Below are positions 11,166-22,669 of a stretch of 64,000 nt of DNA, piece after piece. The stretch is from Arctopsyche grandis (Eukaryota; Arthropoda; Insecta; Trichoptera; Hydropsychidae), in contig NC_135356.1 in the NCBI RefSeq assembly GCF_051622035.1, forward strand, positions 26,876,839-26,940,838. The letters run 5' to 3'. Position 1 is the first letter of the stretch; every line of letters begins with the position of its first letter. The position numbers were made by a program, and so were the translations under genes. The notes under the pieces were generated by a model that worked only from the letters and a program-made list of their open reading frames with translations, made no database searches and had not been told where the DNA came from.

Positions 11166-11575
11166 TAGTGCTATGCCCGTGGAAATTTCAACGGGTGCTT
11201 TCGAATTTATACATTATTTAAAATAGTTACAATATGAATAGTCATAATTAATTGGAATCGGAACTGAAAAATAAATCGGGAATCGGTTAAGCCAATTAAA
11301 TTATGCAATAAAAAATAATAGTAAAATTATAAAACCCGAAGTCAACAGAGAAGTCGTAATCGGAATCGGGAATCGGATAATATGAAAAGTAAGTATTTTT
11401 ACATCGCGTGACGTAAGCAAAAAGATTTATGAACTATGTACATATGTTTAATTTACAAAACCTAATACCCACAATTATGTATAAACAAACCCCGGTCATT
11501 GACCGCGCAACCTTGTATATTACAAATAACATATATATGTACATAGATCGCAATTAAATTTAGCCGTTTATCCGT
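11166..11575 (+). mobile_element. CCCGTTGA-headed repeat 5' part with GGAATCGG array
   Basis: It starts with a diverged 'GTGCTATGCCCGTGGAAATTTCAACGGGTG' head of the family whose intact head is a perfect 8 bp hairpin (see 53009-53026). It then carries several GGAATCGG/GGGAATCGG units (11250-11380), the reverse-strand counterpart of the TTCCGATTCC array at 55930-56130. The copy is degenerate. Confidence 0.45.
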
Positions 11576-11576
11576 A

Positions 11577-12056
11577 ACCGTTTAGCCGTTTAGCTATTTA
11601 GCCGTAATGGTCTACTGGTCCAAAGCGCAGTCGAATGACAGATCGGCCCGGGTTCGATCCGCGGTCCAAGAAACCGAATTAATTTTATTTTTCAAATATC
11701 GTTAAAATATAATTAATTTAAATTAAAACATGTTTATTTAATTGTTTAATATTAAAACAAAAAACTCGTTCAAAACCTCGCTAAATAAAATTATTATCAC
11801 GTACTTATGATATCACGTATATGTTGGGAAGGAAAAATTTCAATTAATGTTTTAAAAAAAATACCAATTGAAAAATTGACGATGGCTTATTGCCTAACTC
11901 GCTGAACTCGAATATATGTACCTACATATAAGAGGATATTTGGTCGTGGATTAGACCCGTGCTCTCGACGAAATGAATTAATTCAAAGTTTAGGCTTTTT
12001 ATCGATTCATTATGTTCGGCTAGTGTTAAGGGACACACACACAGAATATCGTCTTT
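11577..12056 (+). mobile_element. Composite repeat with tRNA-like modules (copy A)
   Basis: A first module has an A-box-like 'taatggtctactgg' (about 11605) and a B box GGTTCGATCC (11651-11660), followed by 'aattaattttatttttcaaatatcg'-type sequence, a 'tcaaaacctcgctaaat' block, and a second module near 11885-11960. It ends in (CA)n, 'at.ccgtctttatata' and ACTAGT, where the next copy begins. It is homologous to 12546-13012 and 19600-19890. The tRNA origin rests on the B boxes and spacing; the two-module layout is unusual for a SINE. Confidence 0.6.
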
Positions 12057-12062
12057 ATATAT

Positions 12063-13162
<1,100 letters not shown>

Positions 13163-13166
<4 letters not shown>

Positions 13167-13400
13167 AAGTTATAGGCGCTTAAACAATTAAAATCTGACA
13201 AAACGAGATGGTGGCGGAAAGTCAACATATACATAAGGTTATGACCGCTAATCGTCAAGATGTCCAAAATGTTTGCATTTTTAAACTATCAGAATCGATT
13301 TAAATTTCCATCGTTGACCAAACCGCGCAAAATGGCAAAGTTTCAAAACGATCGGAAGGCTGTAGGAATAGATACCGAATCGTTAGCGAAGTGAAACATA
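13163..13400. repeat. 238 bp dispersed repeat next to (TA)n (copy 1)
   Basis: Nearly identical to 18117-18354 (I see only a few mismatches, for example 'ggttatgacc' against 'ggttgtgacc'). Both start immediately after a (TA)n tract and end with 'agcgaagtgaaacata'. The low divergence suggests a recent duplication or recent transposition. No terminal repeats or coding frame were recognised. Confidence 0.8.
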
Positions 13401-13405
13401 GATGT

Positions 13406-13665
13406 ACTAGCTGAATCCGGCATGCGTGGCAATGCCACAATAACGCATGCAATTCTCAACAAATCCTGAAAGTCACAGTGCTATCAATTGTTCCATTGTT
13501 GTAAATCCTTTGTAAAAAAGGTTCGGCAAACCTTTAACAATGCATTTACAACCTTTGAACAATACGCGGCACCTTCTGGGTCCGGTGACTAGTTCCATTG
13601 TAATCGGTTGTAAGTTCCATGTAATCTCGAATTGGCTTCGGAGCCAATTCAATACACACACACAC
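13406..13665 (+). mobile_element. ACTAGC-headed repeat, interrupted by a small hairpin insertion
   Basis: It starts ACTAGCTGAATCCGGCATGCG, the head of a family also at 17675, 20935, 46985 and (reverse strand) 60062-60700. After 'acaaatcctgaaag' the family sequence breaks and resumes as 'ttccattgtaatcggttg' (about 13592). The intervening ~120 bp contain inverted blocks (GTTGTAAATCCTTT near 13498; 'gcatttacaacctttgaacaat' near 13542), which look like a small foldback insertion. Confidence 0.55.
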
Positions 13666-13670
13666 ACATT

Positions 13671-13960
13671 AAAGCCAATCAGCCATAAAACTTGTCTCGC
13701 CCCCTTTCTGTTATATAATTTTAACATTTCTCTTCTTTAAATAGTGCACTACGATATCATCTACTATTTTATCTATAAAATGAAAATGTACATGTAAACT
13801 GTTATTTTAATCCCAAATATCATTCTTGCGCGACATCGACACACCGTCGTAAAAGCCAATCAGCCATAAAACTTTTCTCGCCCCCTTTCTGCAATATATT
13901 TTTAACACTTCTCTTTTTTAAATAGTGCACTATGATATTATCTATTATTTTAATGACTTT
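13671..13960. repeat. Direct duplication, period about 181 bp
   Basis: 'AAAGCCAATCAGCCATAAAA', then 'tctcgccccctttctg' and 'aatagtgcactaYgatat' occur at 13671-13765 and again at 13852-13940. Only two units are present, so this is a segmental duplication or the start of a satellite rather than an array. Confidence 0.7.
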
Positions 13961-14032
13961 GTGTGTTGGTTTTAAACATTTAAAGCTGAAATTTTACGCA
14001 TAATCTCCTTGTTCCACTTTCCATTTTCGTGA

Positions 14033-14069
<37 letters not shown>

Positions 14070-14448
14070 TGTATATATAGAAGATAATAATATGCTGTGT
14101 TTTTTGTCTGTGTAAATATGTATGTATATATTTCAATTTTTCTCATCTCTCCGTATTTTTTCGACCATTTTGGCTCATTAGGGACTCCTGTAATGCCACA
14201 ATGCTCCAAGCTATAATAAAAAAAAAAAAAAATAATAAACGTTGTGTATTAAATTCTGATCGAAAACAATATCTTGATGATCTCAAAATAGATCTTGAGT
14301 TTTTAATTGATACGCAATTCATAACAGCCTGTATTTTTTAAATATTTAGTTAACATTCCAATATATAGTGTGCATATTATGTATAAATAAATTTTTATTT
14401 TAGGATAGTTTTGTGTGAGTTTCCATATGTTAGTATTAGATAGTTTTA

Positions 14449-14781
14449 GTGTTAGTTTGTGTGGGGTGTTGGAGCATCAATTCGAGCACTGGCGATATGG
14501 TGTGCAATAGTCCACGCGACCCGCTGCCAATAGCCGCCCACGGGCAGCCGGCGCCCCCGGCCCGAGCCCCGCATTACCCCCTGTTCGCCCTGCGGCGCGT
14601 GCCGCCACCGCGACGACGCCCCCTGCGCCCCCATCTCCCATCATCCAACACCTCCCCACCCACTCTGCCACCGCGCTATGGTTTGAACACACAGGGCTGG
14701 ACTTATCACGAGGTTTTCCCGATTTTCATTTTCCAATTCGAATTTTCTTTTGCTGACGCTGATTCCGGCCTCACCGGTTGA
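14449..14781 (+). other. GC-rich block with a 110-codon frame, unassigned
   Basis: GC content is very high between about 14485 and 14690, against AT-rich flanks. The + frame is open from ATG 14449 (or ATG 14498) to TGA 14779-14781. Its product is rich in Pro, Ala and Arg, with QPAPPARAPHYPLF then RRVPPPRRRPLRP, and no known domain. A plausible acceptor lies upstream ('tttttattttag', ending 14402) and a plausible donor downstream ('gtgtgggtaggc', about 14795). It could be an exon or a CpG-rich promoter; the minus strand is also open here, so the frame alone is not evidence. Confidence 0.25.
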
Positions 14782-14880
14782 CTTGTGACAAATGTGTGGG
14801 TAGGCCTAGGCGTAGTTGCTCGTAGTCACTCTTGATCACTCAACTCGGGCAACCAGAACCTAGAATCCAGGACATGGCTC

Positions 14881-14913
14881 AAAAACTACTAGCCACGCGT
14901 GCTAGTAGTTTTT
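14881..14913. repeat. Perfect 13 bp hairpin
   Basis: AAAAACTACTAGC (14881-14893) pairs exactly with GCTAGTAGTTTTT (14901-14913) over a 7 nt loop CACGCGT. On the + strand the hairpin ends in T5, which would also suit a pol III stop, but no upstream A/B box was found. Confidence 0.7.
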
Positions 14914-14919
14914 CCACTA

Positions 14920-17670
14920 TAGAGTTTTTTAATACGCGACGTTACAGTTGCATGTGAGCATACCTTTTTTCACCATGGAGTCACCGGCAACTAATCACCG
15001 AGTGTGCCACCCTTCAGTACAGCCCTATACATCTTGAGGGATCACGACGGTTGCTTAGGAAATCAAATTTACGACTTGGGAAACCGGTGAATTGCCTGGC
15101 GTGGCATGCTCCTGCACAAATTCACCCACAGAGTTGCTCAGCTCGAGCACTGACAAGGAAATGTCTTAACCAGTAATTGGCCAGCACTTATCCTTTGATT
15201 AGCGATTGGGACTCGACGGACTTAAATATAAATGATCAGCTCAATTCAATTTGGTAGCTTCAAAAAAATCAGTAATGTGATATATTATTAGTTTGTTGGC
15301 AATATGTTGGACTATTCTAAAAGAAAAAGTCTTAATTACGGTTAATAATATTTGATAGTTTCGTTTAATTTAAATAATATTAATTTTAATTTTTTTTTCT
15401 TGATGAAAATATACATAAAAAGTGCCGATATATATGTAGAAACTGAACATCTATTAAAATAAAAAAATAAGAGGTTTTTAAATGTATGTATGTTCTACAT
15501 ACATAATACATAATACGTATTGCGAATAATAATAAGGTTTTAGACTCCAGACTTTTATTTTTTCCTCCATCAACTATTACGCAATATCTTGAAATATGTA
15601 TATTGTCGAAATTGTACAAAAAAAGATTCTTTTGAAAGAGATTTACTCATGAAAAGATCTTTGATAAATTTCTACCTACGTAATCAGCTGTAACGAGGTA
15701 CTCGAAATGTATATACATATTTCTTTTGTGATAAATTTTTGTCGAAAAATCATGTTTTTAGGGAAATATTTGATGTTACATAAAGAGATATTTATAAAAA
15801 TATTTACCTTGAGCGATCGTTATAAAACTGAAACATAGAATCTGTTATTTAATAATAATATTCCCTATCCGTTCTTGACAGACAGTTAGGCTGTGACAGT
15901 GTACTATTTTATAAATATTTCATCCTGAGCAAATGATCCGTGAACAAAAAGCTTTAACAATTGACAGAGAAATTGCTCGTCTTTGAAAAACGTCTAAAAC
16001 ATTCAAACATTCATACTAACGAAAATGACCCAACTGAACAAATATAATCAATGGTGTCATCGAATTTTCGAAACAATTAATTAAAAATAGTTTTAATTAC
16101 AAAAATCAATTTTTTCAACCATACAACTAATCCCATACTATGTATATCTACATATTTTTGTAAAATCATACATATATAGTTATTAAAGTGCACTAATATT
16201 TTGTTCATAATCGTTCGACGGGCGGTTTTGAAAAGGAATACTTATACATGTATGTGTAGGCGGCTAAAAATTCGGTATAAGCCTTGAAAAATATATGTGT
16301 TTTGATTTTCATCACAAAAGTGTTATTTTCCCCAAAGATGTTATTTTCCTGAAATATGTTATTTTCCTTAAATATGTTATTTTCGTAATTTACAAGTATT
16401 GTTTACGCCGAGGTAGACGAACAAACAACACCTACCCACTTACCTACCCACGTACGGATAACGCAGAATATGTACGTCTGTTAAAATATTCAATAAAATA
16501 TTATTTTATCATACGTCGATGGCTTCATATATTCTTGTTGCTAGAAGAACTAAAATTAGATTATAGATTTTTGATTCGCATAATGTGAATTGAAATATTT
16601 GTGACAAGCTCAATAAGTTTCTCATCAGGTACAATCTACTATTAAATTATCTATATACGTATAACAAGTATTTGGAAATTTCAAATTTTGAATAAATTAA
16701 AACCATTGGACGATCATCATTTTTATTATTAAATGATGTGTATTATAGAACGACGTGAAAGCATACGATATGAAAATGCGTCGCATTTAAAATCGATATA
16801 AATCGTATATGTATTAATAATATTTATACCGCTGATTAGAGTAAGAATGACGTAACTGTGTATGTATAAAAAAATTAAACTGATGAAAAATTAACTAACC
16901 AAAAAATGAAAATGGTGGAACTAGTGTTTTATAGGGTAAACAGATTATTTCACACATTGCGATCGCGCACACGACACAATCGTTGTCACGAAAATTGTGA
17001 ATACGGAATATCTAGTACTCGATTCTCGTTAGTATGATAGTTCTCGTGAATAGCTTAGCTCTTGATAGATGGAATTTTCGGTTGCCAGATATTCCGTGAT
17101 CGAGATTTTGATGACGTGTGCGAGGTCTCGTTATACCAATACTTGTTGCATTTTAGCGGGTGATGGCTTTTTAAAAGATTTGCAATAAGTAAATGTATGT
17201 ATGTATGTATGTACATATAGGATATATTAGAATTCTGAAACTTAAATTTAAATAAATAAATCCGTCAGGCAGGTATTTATTGTCGTAAAATGTATGCGTC
17301 GCGATTGATTGCGTTTGCGCAGTTACCCTATAGGTCACCATGGAAAGGTAACCTTGTGATCGACTTGAATTCGTGTGCACCCATATAAACAAGTCTCAAG
17401 GGTCTCGACGACAGAAAATAAACGTGAAAACGTGCTAAACGTTAACTCTGGTATATATCTGCAAGCAACCCTAGGATAGGGAGTATATAGTCAGGAAGCT
17501 TTTTCTAGCTTTAATAGCCAAATAATGAATACATTTCATACTATTTCAAAAATTGTAGGAATTTCTGAATCACCGTTACATCAAGGATAATAACATTCAT
17601 CATATGTATAACCTTTTAGTGAAGTAAAAATATATGAGAGATAATGAGAGCCTATAATGCAAATGTTATA
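14920..17670. other. Anonymous AT-rich stretch
   Basis: The first 300 bp (to about 15230) are less AT-rich and may be part of the transcript suspected at 14.45 kb. Beyond that I see no gene. A 10 bp inverted pair CGGAATATCT/AGATATTCCG lies at about 17003 and 17086. A tandem of 'ttattttccYNaaaga/atatg' units occurs at 16323-16385. Confidence 0.45.
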
Positions 17671-17674
17671 AGAT

Positions 17675-18036
17675 ACTAGCTGAACCCGGCATGCGTTGCA
17701 GTAGCACAATGGCGCATGCAATTCCCGTTCCCGTTGCGTTCCCGTTTCAAGTGATGGTTGGAGCTCAACTAACGTCTCTTCAAAGCCGTGTCGTCATAAA
17801 CCTACTGGTAACGTGGTTACCAACGAACAGATTTCCTTAAATACACAATGGCGCTTAAATTTTTCGCGTCGGTAAAATCGTAATTACGAATATTATTATT
17901 AAGATGTTTTTTTTTCACAGTAAGCTTCCCGGACATGCATACAACAAATCCTGAAAGTTCCATCGTAATCGATTGAGTGGTTTAGGAGCCTATACGAGAC
18001 AGACAGACAGACAGACGAACAGACAAACAGACATTC

Positions 18037-18109
<73 letters not shown>

Positions 18110-18118
18110 TCTATATAT
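17675..18118 (+). mobile_element. ACTAGC-headed repeat ending in GACAGACA and (TA)n
   Basis: This is the most complete copy. The head ACTAGCTGAACCCGGCATGC is followed by 'aattcccgttcccgtt' repeats, 'tcaagtgatggttgg', 'gcatacaacaaatcctgaaag', 'taatcgattgagtggtttag', (GACA)n and 'cattcaatta' running into (TA)n. The microsatellite 3' end suggests a RTE-type retroposon or SINE tail; no coding or pol III boxes were found, so the class is unresolved. Confidence 0.6.
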
Positions 18119-18354
18119 ATAAGTTATAGGCGCTTAAACAATTAAAATCTGACAAAACGAGATGGTGGCGGAAAGTCAACATATACATAAGGTTGTGACC
18201 GCTAATCGTCAAGATGTCAAAAAGGTTTGCATTTTTAAACTATCAGAATCGATTTAAATTTCCATCGTTGACCAAACCGCGCAAAATGGCAAAGTTTCAA
18301 AACGATCGGAAGGCTGTAGGAATAGATACCGAATCGTTAGCGAAGTGAAACATA
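18117..18354. repeat. 238 bp dispersed repeat next to (TA)n (copy 2)
   Basis: Nearly identical to 13163-13400, and again directly after a (TA)n tract. Here the tract is the end of the ACTAGC-headed repeat. Confidence 0.8.
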
Positions 18355-18545
18355 AAAGTCTTGTAATAAAAAGATATTACTATATATTGAACTTATGTAT
18401 ATATATGTATATATTATCCCAAAGTTGTGATTCCAAATGCTGCCTAGAAATGGTTCAAATTTCAATCTATGCATATCAAATTTGCGATGAGATTATAGCG
18501 TCCGCAAGATTTTGAAGCTCGGGACCATCGGGATTAAGTAATTGG

Positions 18546-18593
18546 AGGTCACACGGTTAAAAGGTCATACGGTGAAAAGGTCACATAGTGAAA
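18546..18593. repeat. Three tandem 16 bp units
   Basis: Units AGGTCACACGGTTAAA, AGGTCATACGGTGAAA and AGGTCACATAGTGAAA follow each other exactly. The pattern is too short to name. Confidence 0.8.
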
Positions 18594-18678
18594 TGACTTT
18601 GAAGCGAGTGTAGGCTATCTTAGCATTCTAGGCTCCCCTGCCTCCCTTACACCTGTTATTCTCACATTCTCTATTAAC

Positions 18679-18953
18679 TAGTGTTGTGTTGATTTCAACG
18701 GGTGGTTTCGAAAAGGAATTGAAATCCGAATAATAAAAATAAAGTTATGTGTAGTATAATGTACATATAATGTAAGGTAATTTATAGGCACGCGCACGTA
18801 ATATTAATCGTAATAAAAGTGGCACATTATACACTAAGCAATCCAACCCGTTCGAAATTATGAATGGATTCCCAAACTGCTCCCGTCGTCTGTCACATAT
18901 TTATATAAATATATATTTACATACATATTTACCGACAGTCCGTTTTTATATAA
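18679..18953 (+). mobile_element. Head and tail pieces of the CCCGTTGA-type repeat
   Basis: ACTAGTGTTGTG, then 'ttgatttcaacgggtggtttcgaaaagg' and 'aataaagttatgtg', precede a variable middle and 'taatttataggcacgcgcacg' (compare 53334-53350). It ends at 'ccgtttttatataat' before the next ACTAGT at 18956. It is therefore arranged head to tail with the copy that follows. Confidence 0.5.
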
Positions 18954-19890
18954 TACTAGTGTGGGGCCGGTTGATTTCAACGGGTGGTTTCGAAAAGGAA
19001 TTGAAACTCGAATAAAAATAAAGTTCAAGATATTGAATCGACTGGTTTCGGAAAGAAATTGATGCACGAATTACAAATTACGAAGTGATTACGAATTACG
19101 TTTTGTGCATTGCCGACGCCTCGACGCTTTCGCCCCCTATGCCTTTGGCACCTCCGGGGCCTTCGCCCCCGGCGCCTCCGACGCTCCGGGGCTTTCACCC
19201 CCAGCGCCGCCAACGCCTCCGGCGCCCTCAGCGCCCCCAGTGCCCCTGGCGCCTCCGACGCCCCGGGGTCTTTGCCTCCGGCGCCCCCAGCGTCCCCGAT
19301 GCCTTCGGCACCCCGGGGCCTTCGCCCCCGGCGCCTCCGACGCTCCGGGGCCTTTGACCCCAGCGCCCCCGATGCCTTCGGCACAAACAAATGAAAAAAA
19401 TGGAAAATATGAAAAATATAAAAAAATGAAAATATAAATACATATATATGTAATACTATCGCCCCGAGACTACTATCGAGTGAATCGATTTCGATTCCGA
19501 CCATTTCCGACAGTTAATGAAGATACTCTTTTTTGATTGGTTGCCCATACGTTCTGTACGACTATTGAATATTATCTTTATTTAGAGCACTCTTTGTAAG
19601 TGTACTGTGGTGTAGTGGTCAACAAACATTGCTATGGGCGCGAGGGGGTAGGTTTGACTACATATTTTTATATGGCGATAACGAAAATTTTCAATTAATG
19701 TTTAAAAAAAAAGGAAGAATTTCAAATTGGACCGTGGCGTAATTGGTTAACTCGCAACTTGAATACACCTATAAGATGGTATCTGAGTGCGGGGTGACAG
19801 GTTCGACACGCGAATGAATTTATACAAAGTTTCATTATGTTCGGCTAGCGTTAGGACACACACACACAGATTACCGTCTTTATATATATG
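18954..19890 (+). mobile_element. Composite repeat with tRNA-like modules (copy C)
   Basis: Same order of parts as 12063-13018. The head at 18956 has one mismatch in the hairpin (CCGGTTGATTTCAACGGG). Next come 'gaatcgactggtttcgg', a GC-rich cargo (19100-19388) in place of most of the A-rich one, and 'gattggttgcccatac'. A first module (A-box-like 'tggtgtagtggtc' near 19608, weak B box near 19651) and a second (A-box-like 'ggcgtaattggttaactcgc' near 19735, B box 'aggttcgacac' near 19797) follow. It ends in (CA)n and 'gattaccgtctttatatata'. Confidence 0.65.
19100..19388 (+). repeat. GC-rich minisatellite carried inside composite copy C
   Basis: Degenerate units built from GGCGCCTCCGACGCCCCGG, CCTTCGCCCCC and GATGCCTTCGGCA repeat for about 290 bp. 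All frames are open because of composition (Pro/Ala-rich on +, Arg/Gly-rich on -). Similarity between frames shows a repeat, not a gene. The contrast with the AT-rich host element is extreme. Confidence 0.8.
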
Positions 19891-19894
19891 ATAT

Positions 19895-20930
19895 ACCTAA
19901 CTTACTACTGGCTTCTATAGAATACAGGGATAACTGCCTATATAAGACTGCGACACGGGGATACAGATATAACCGGGGCATGTCCCGGTTTACCGAGACG
20001 AGTGCTTAATTCAAACTATAATAGCCGTTTTTGTAAATAGCCACGAACATTATTTTGTACGATAATAGATTCTCAGAAATTAAGTTGAAAAACTTGCCTG
20101 TCGTTATGGTTCTCGTTGGGATCTGTCGTAGCATCTCTAGCTACGAGAAATTCCATTGGCGGCATCTCAGTCACTTTGCGTCATGGGCGAAAAATGGTGG
20201 TGATAATTTAAAATGTATTTTTCATTGCAATAAGTTCTGAACACACACGCTTCAATTAATGTGTTTTAACGCAACTCGATTATGACAGGTCATGTACTGC
20301 AATTATCGTTTAGAAGTCAGTTGTCAAGCAGCGACCTGCACACACGCGCTATCGATACTGAATTCTTACAATCGATGGACTGTCCAGAAAGGTTGCACCG
20401 ATGGGAAACCAGCGGACCCAGAGTCATCCACAGAACGAGTGGCTGGTCAGCCAGAGTACAGCCCCATTGATCGTAATTACTTAGATCCAACAGGCTGTCT
20501 GAGTCAGTCCAGAAATATGAAAAAGAATTACAAATCCCCCACCGTTCACACGATAGCTGCATCTAATTTTAGAGCTCGATGAAATTCTATGGTTGACGAA
20601 GGACGTCAACTGGTTGGAAAACCATGGAGAACGACCACGAGCAATGAGTCATCCTATAGACGTTGAAAAATACATACAAATGGGTTTCGTTCGCTAACAG
20701 TGCTACGGCACATTTAGCAGACCGGCTGGATGTTAGTGATGCATTCAACGTGTAGATTACGTGACATATGAAGGACGGGGTAACCTCTTCAAGGGCATTA
20801 CGTTGTGGTACATTGTGGATGTTGGGTCATACATATGACAGGGGAAGACGAGGCTGTCGCGATACATTTGAACGTTCATGACAACATCACGTGGACATTT
20901 AAGACAGAAGAAACAGTATTTTTTTTTATT
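19895..20930 (+). other. Unique moderately GC-rich stretch with weak coding-like frame
   Basis: No repeats recognised. The frame 20292-20582 (about 96 codons) has ordinary amino-acid composition (KGCTDGKPADPESSTERVAG, then SPIDRNYLDPTGCLS), unlike the low-complexity frames elsewhere. I recognise no family and see no clear splice sites around it. It could be a decayed exon or chance; not called as a gene. Confidence 0.2.
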
Positions 20931-21289
20931 TTATACTAGCTGAACCCAGCATGCGTTGCAAAGCCAGAGTAAGGCATGCAATTCCCGTTCCCGTTCCCGT
21001 TTCAAGTGATGGTTGGAACTCAACAACGTCTCTTCATCGCCGTGCCGTCATAAACCAACCCTTCCCGGACTTGCATACAACAAATTCTGAAAGTTCCACC
21101 GTAATCGGTTCAGTGGTTTAGAACAGTGCTTTCCAAATTGGGAGTCACAACCCCCTGGGGGGGCCGTAGGATTTCTTGCGGGGGCCGCGAAAATATTCGG
21201 TAGAAAGTACAAATATTAATTTATGTATATCTTTGTGAAGGTAGACGAGTTCTTTTTTGAGAATGAAATTGAATGGTTAAAATGTGTTT

Positions 21290-22118
21290 GACTATGTATG
21301 TACTCACGGTGAAGCAGCTATGACTGGGATATCGGGATTTTAAGCTGAAGTAAAAAAGGTATACCCTGATGCGAAACATATTCACTGCATAATACATAGA
21401 GAACATCTAATTTTTCGACATATACATATATTGTGAACTCAGTGAAATTTTAAATGAAGTTGTCAATAGTAAATTTTGTGAAAAATAATGCTTTAAATAC
21501 AAGATTATTTAGCATTTTTTGCAAAGAGATGGATTCAGTGGATGCGATGCATCCGCTCTAAAATCGACAGACAGATTAACGGACGGCTGCTTTAAATGCA
21601 ATTCTCATCTTCTCGAATGATAGATTGCACATCAGGTGACGGGTAACCTTTCGATGTGCACAGATGCAATTATTAAAATGGTAATTATAAAATTGAGTTG
21701 GATCTTTCAGGCGAGTTTAATAAGGCAAGATTCGATAAGTTCCGAATCTTGCCTTATTAAACTCGCCAGAAAGATCCAACTTAATTTTACTAATTGCATC
21801 TGTACACATCGAAAGGTTACTCGTCTTCTGATGTGCAATCTATCATTGGAATTTAATGAAAAAAGTATTTCAGAATTTTGGTTAAGGCGACAGCAAGAAT
21901 ATCCTGCTATTGGAAAAGAAGCCCCGGTAACTCTTATTCCTTTCGCGATTACGTACCTATGTGAAACAGCATTTTCGTCATTACTTATATTACAAAATAA
22001 GCAAAGGTCATGCCTTTCCACGGAGACTTTGGAAGATGCTTTGCGAGTTAGCATTTCTGACATTGAACCCGATATCGATTTGTTATGTAAAAACATGCAA
22101 CCTCACCTATCACATTAA
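21290..22118 (+). pseudogene. hAT transposase, degenerate (ZBED5/Buster-like)
   Basis: The frame from 21290 reads VDYVCTHGEAAMTGISGF, a stop, then AEVKKVYPDAKHIHCIIHREHL. This is the hAT catalytic-domain block around 'TDGAxAMTG...HCxIHRE'; the expected Asp after Thr is His here. A downstream piece near 21505 reads SIFCKEMDSVDAMH. The C-terminal dimerisation region is open to the stop at 22116-22118 (EYPAIGKEAP, TYLCETAFSSLL, LEDALRVSISDIEPDIDLL), matching the 'TYLCExxFSxLxxIKxKxRxxL' hAT signature. The N-terminal BED finger and the first part of the catalytic domain are missing, and the middle is replaced by an inverted duplication. Confidence 0.85.
21619..21848. repeat. About 110 bp inverted repeat inside the hAT element
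   Basis: The sequence from 'gatagattgcacatcag' (21619) to 'ataaggcaagattcg' (about 21734) reappears inverted from 'cgaatcttgccttat' (about 21746) to 'gatgtgcaatctatc' (about 21845), with minor differences. The right arm is in frame with the transposase C-terminus, so the left arm is probably the secondary inverted copy. Confidence 0.8.
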
Positions 22119-22368
22119 ATTGTTTCATGTGTGTATAGTTTTTATTTAAAAAAATGTTTTTAAGCAAGTTCCTATAATTTTGTGCTGAATATAAATATGT
22201 GTATTATAATTGTAATAATAACTGCCAAATAAACCTCTTAACTGGAAAAAAATCTTTTAGGGGCCGGGAATTAATTATTTCAGATTTAGGGGGCCGTAAC
22301 ATGCAATTAATTGGGAAGCACTGGTTTAGAAGCCTATTCGAAACAGACAGACAGACAGACAAACATTC

Positions 22369-22483
<115 letters not shown>

Positions 22484-22669
22484 GATATAGATTTGTGACA
22501 ATTTTATGTACTTAGATGTAAATCACGTAATTGATGGATCAATTAATTTTTATTACAATCTTTTTATTAAAGATGAAGGCAATATAACGTGGAGACTGAC
22601 CAGTAGGTAGTTGACCAATGGGTGGACAGCGATCTTCTTTCAATCAGCGATTGAGACTATTACCCAGGC

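Larger units (their letters stand above)
21124..22323 (+). mobile_element. 1200 bp hAT-superfamily element with exact 8 bp target duplication
   Basis: Termini are inverted repeats starting CAGTGCTT.CCAA at both ends, flanked by GTTTAGAA at 21116-21123 and 22324-22331. An 8 bp duplication is diagnostic of hAT. The sub-terminal 'gtcacaaccccctggggggg' and 'gggggccgtaac' GC-rich blocks are also typical of ZBED5/Buster-like hAT elements. It carries transposase remnants (21290-22118) and a secondary internal inverted duplication, so it is defective. Confidence 0.9.

Noticed and set aside
18001..18118. GACA and (TA)n tract as a gene-regulatory satellite
   Set aside because: It is the 3' end of a dispersed repeat present several times in the window.
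19025..19504. 159-codon Ala/Gly/Arg-rich frame and overlapping Pro-rich + frames
   Set aside because: All frames cross the GC minisatellite and mirror its repeat units.
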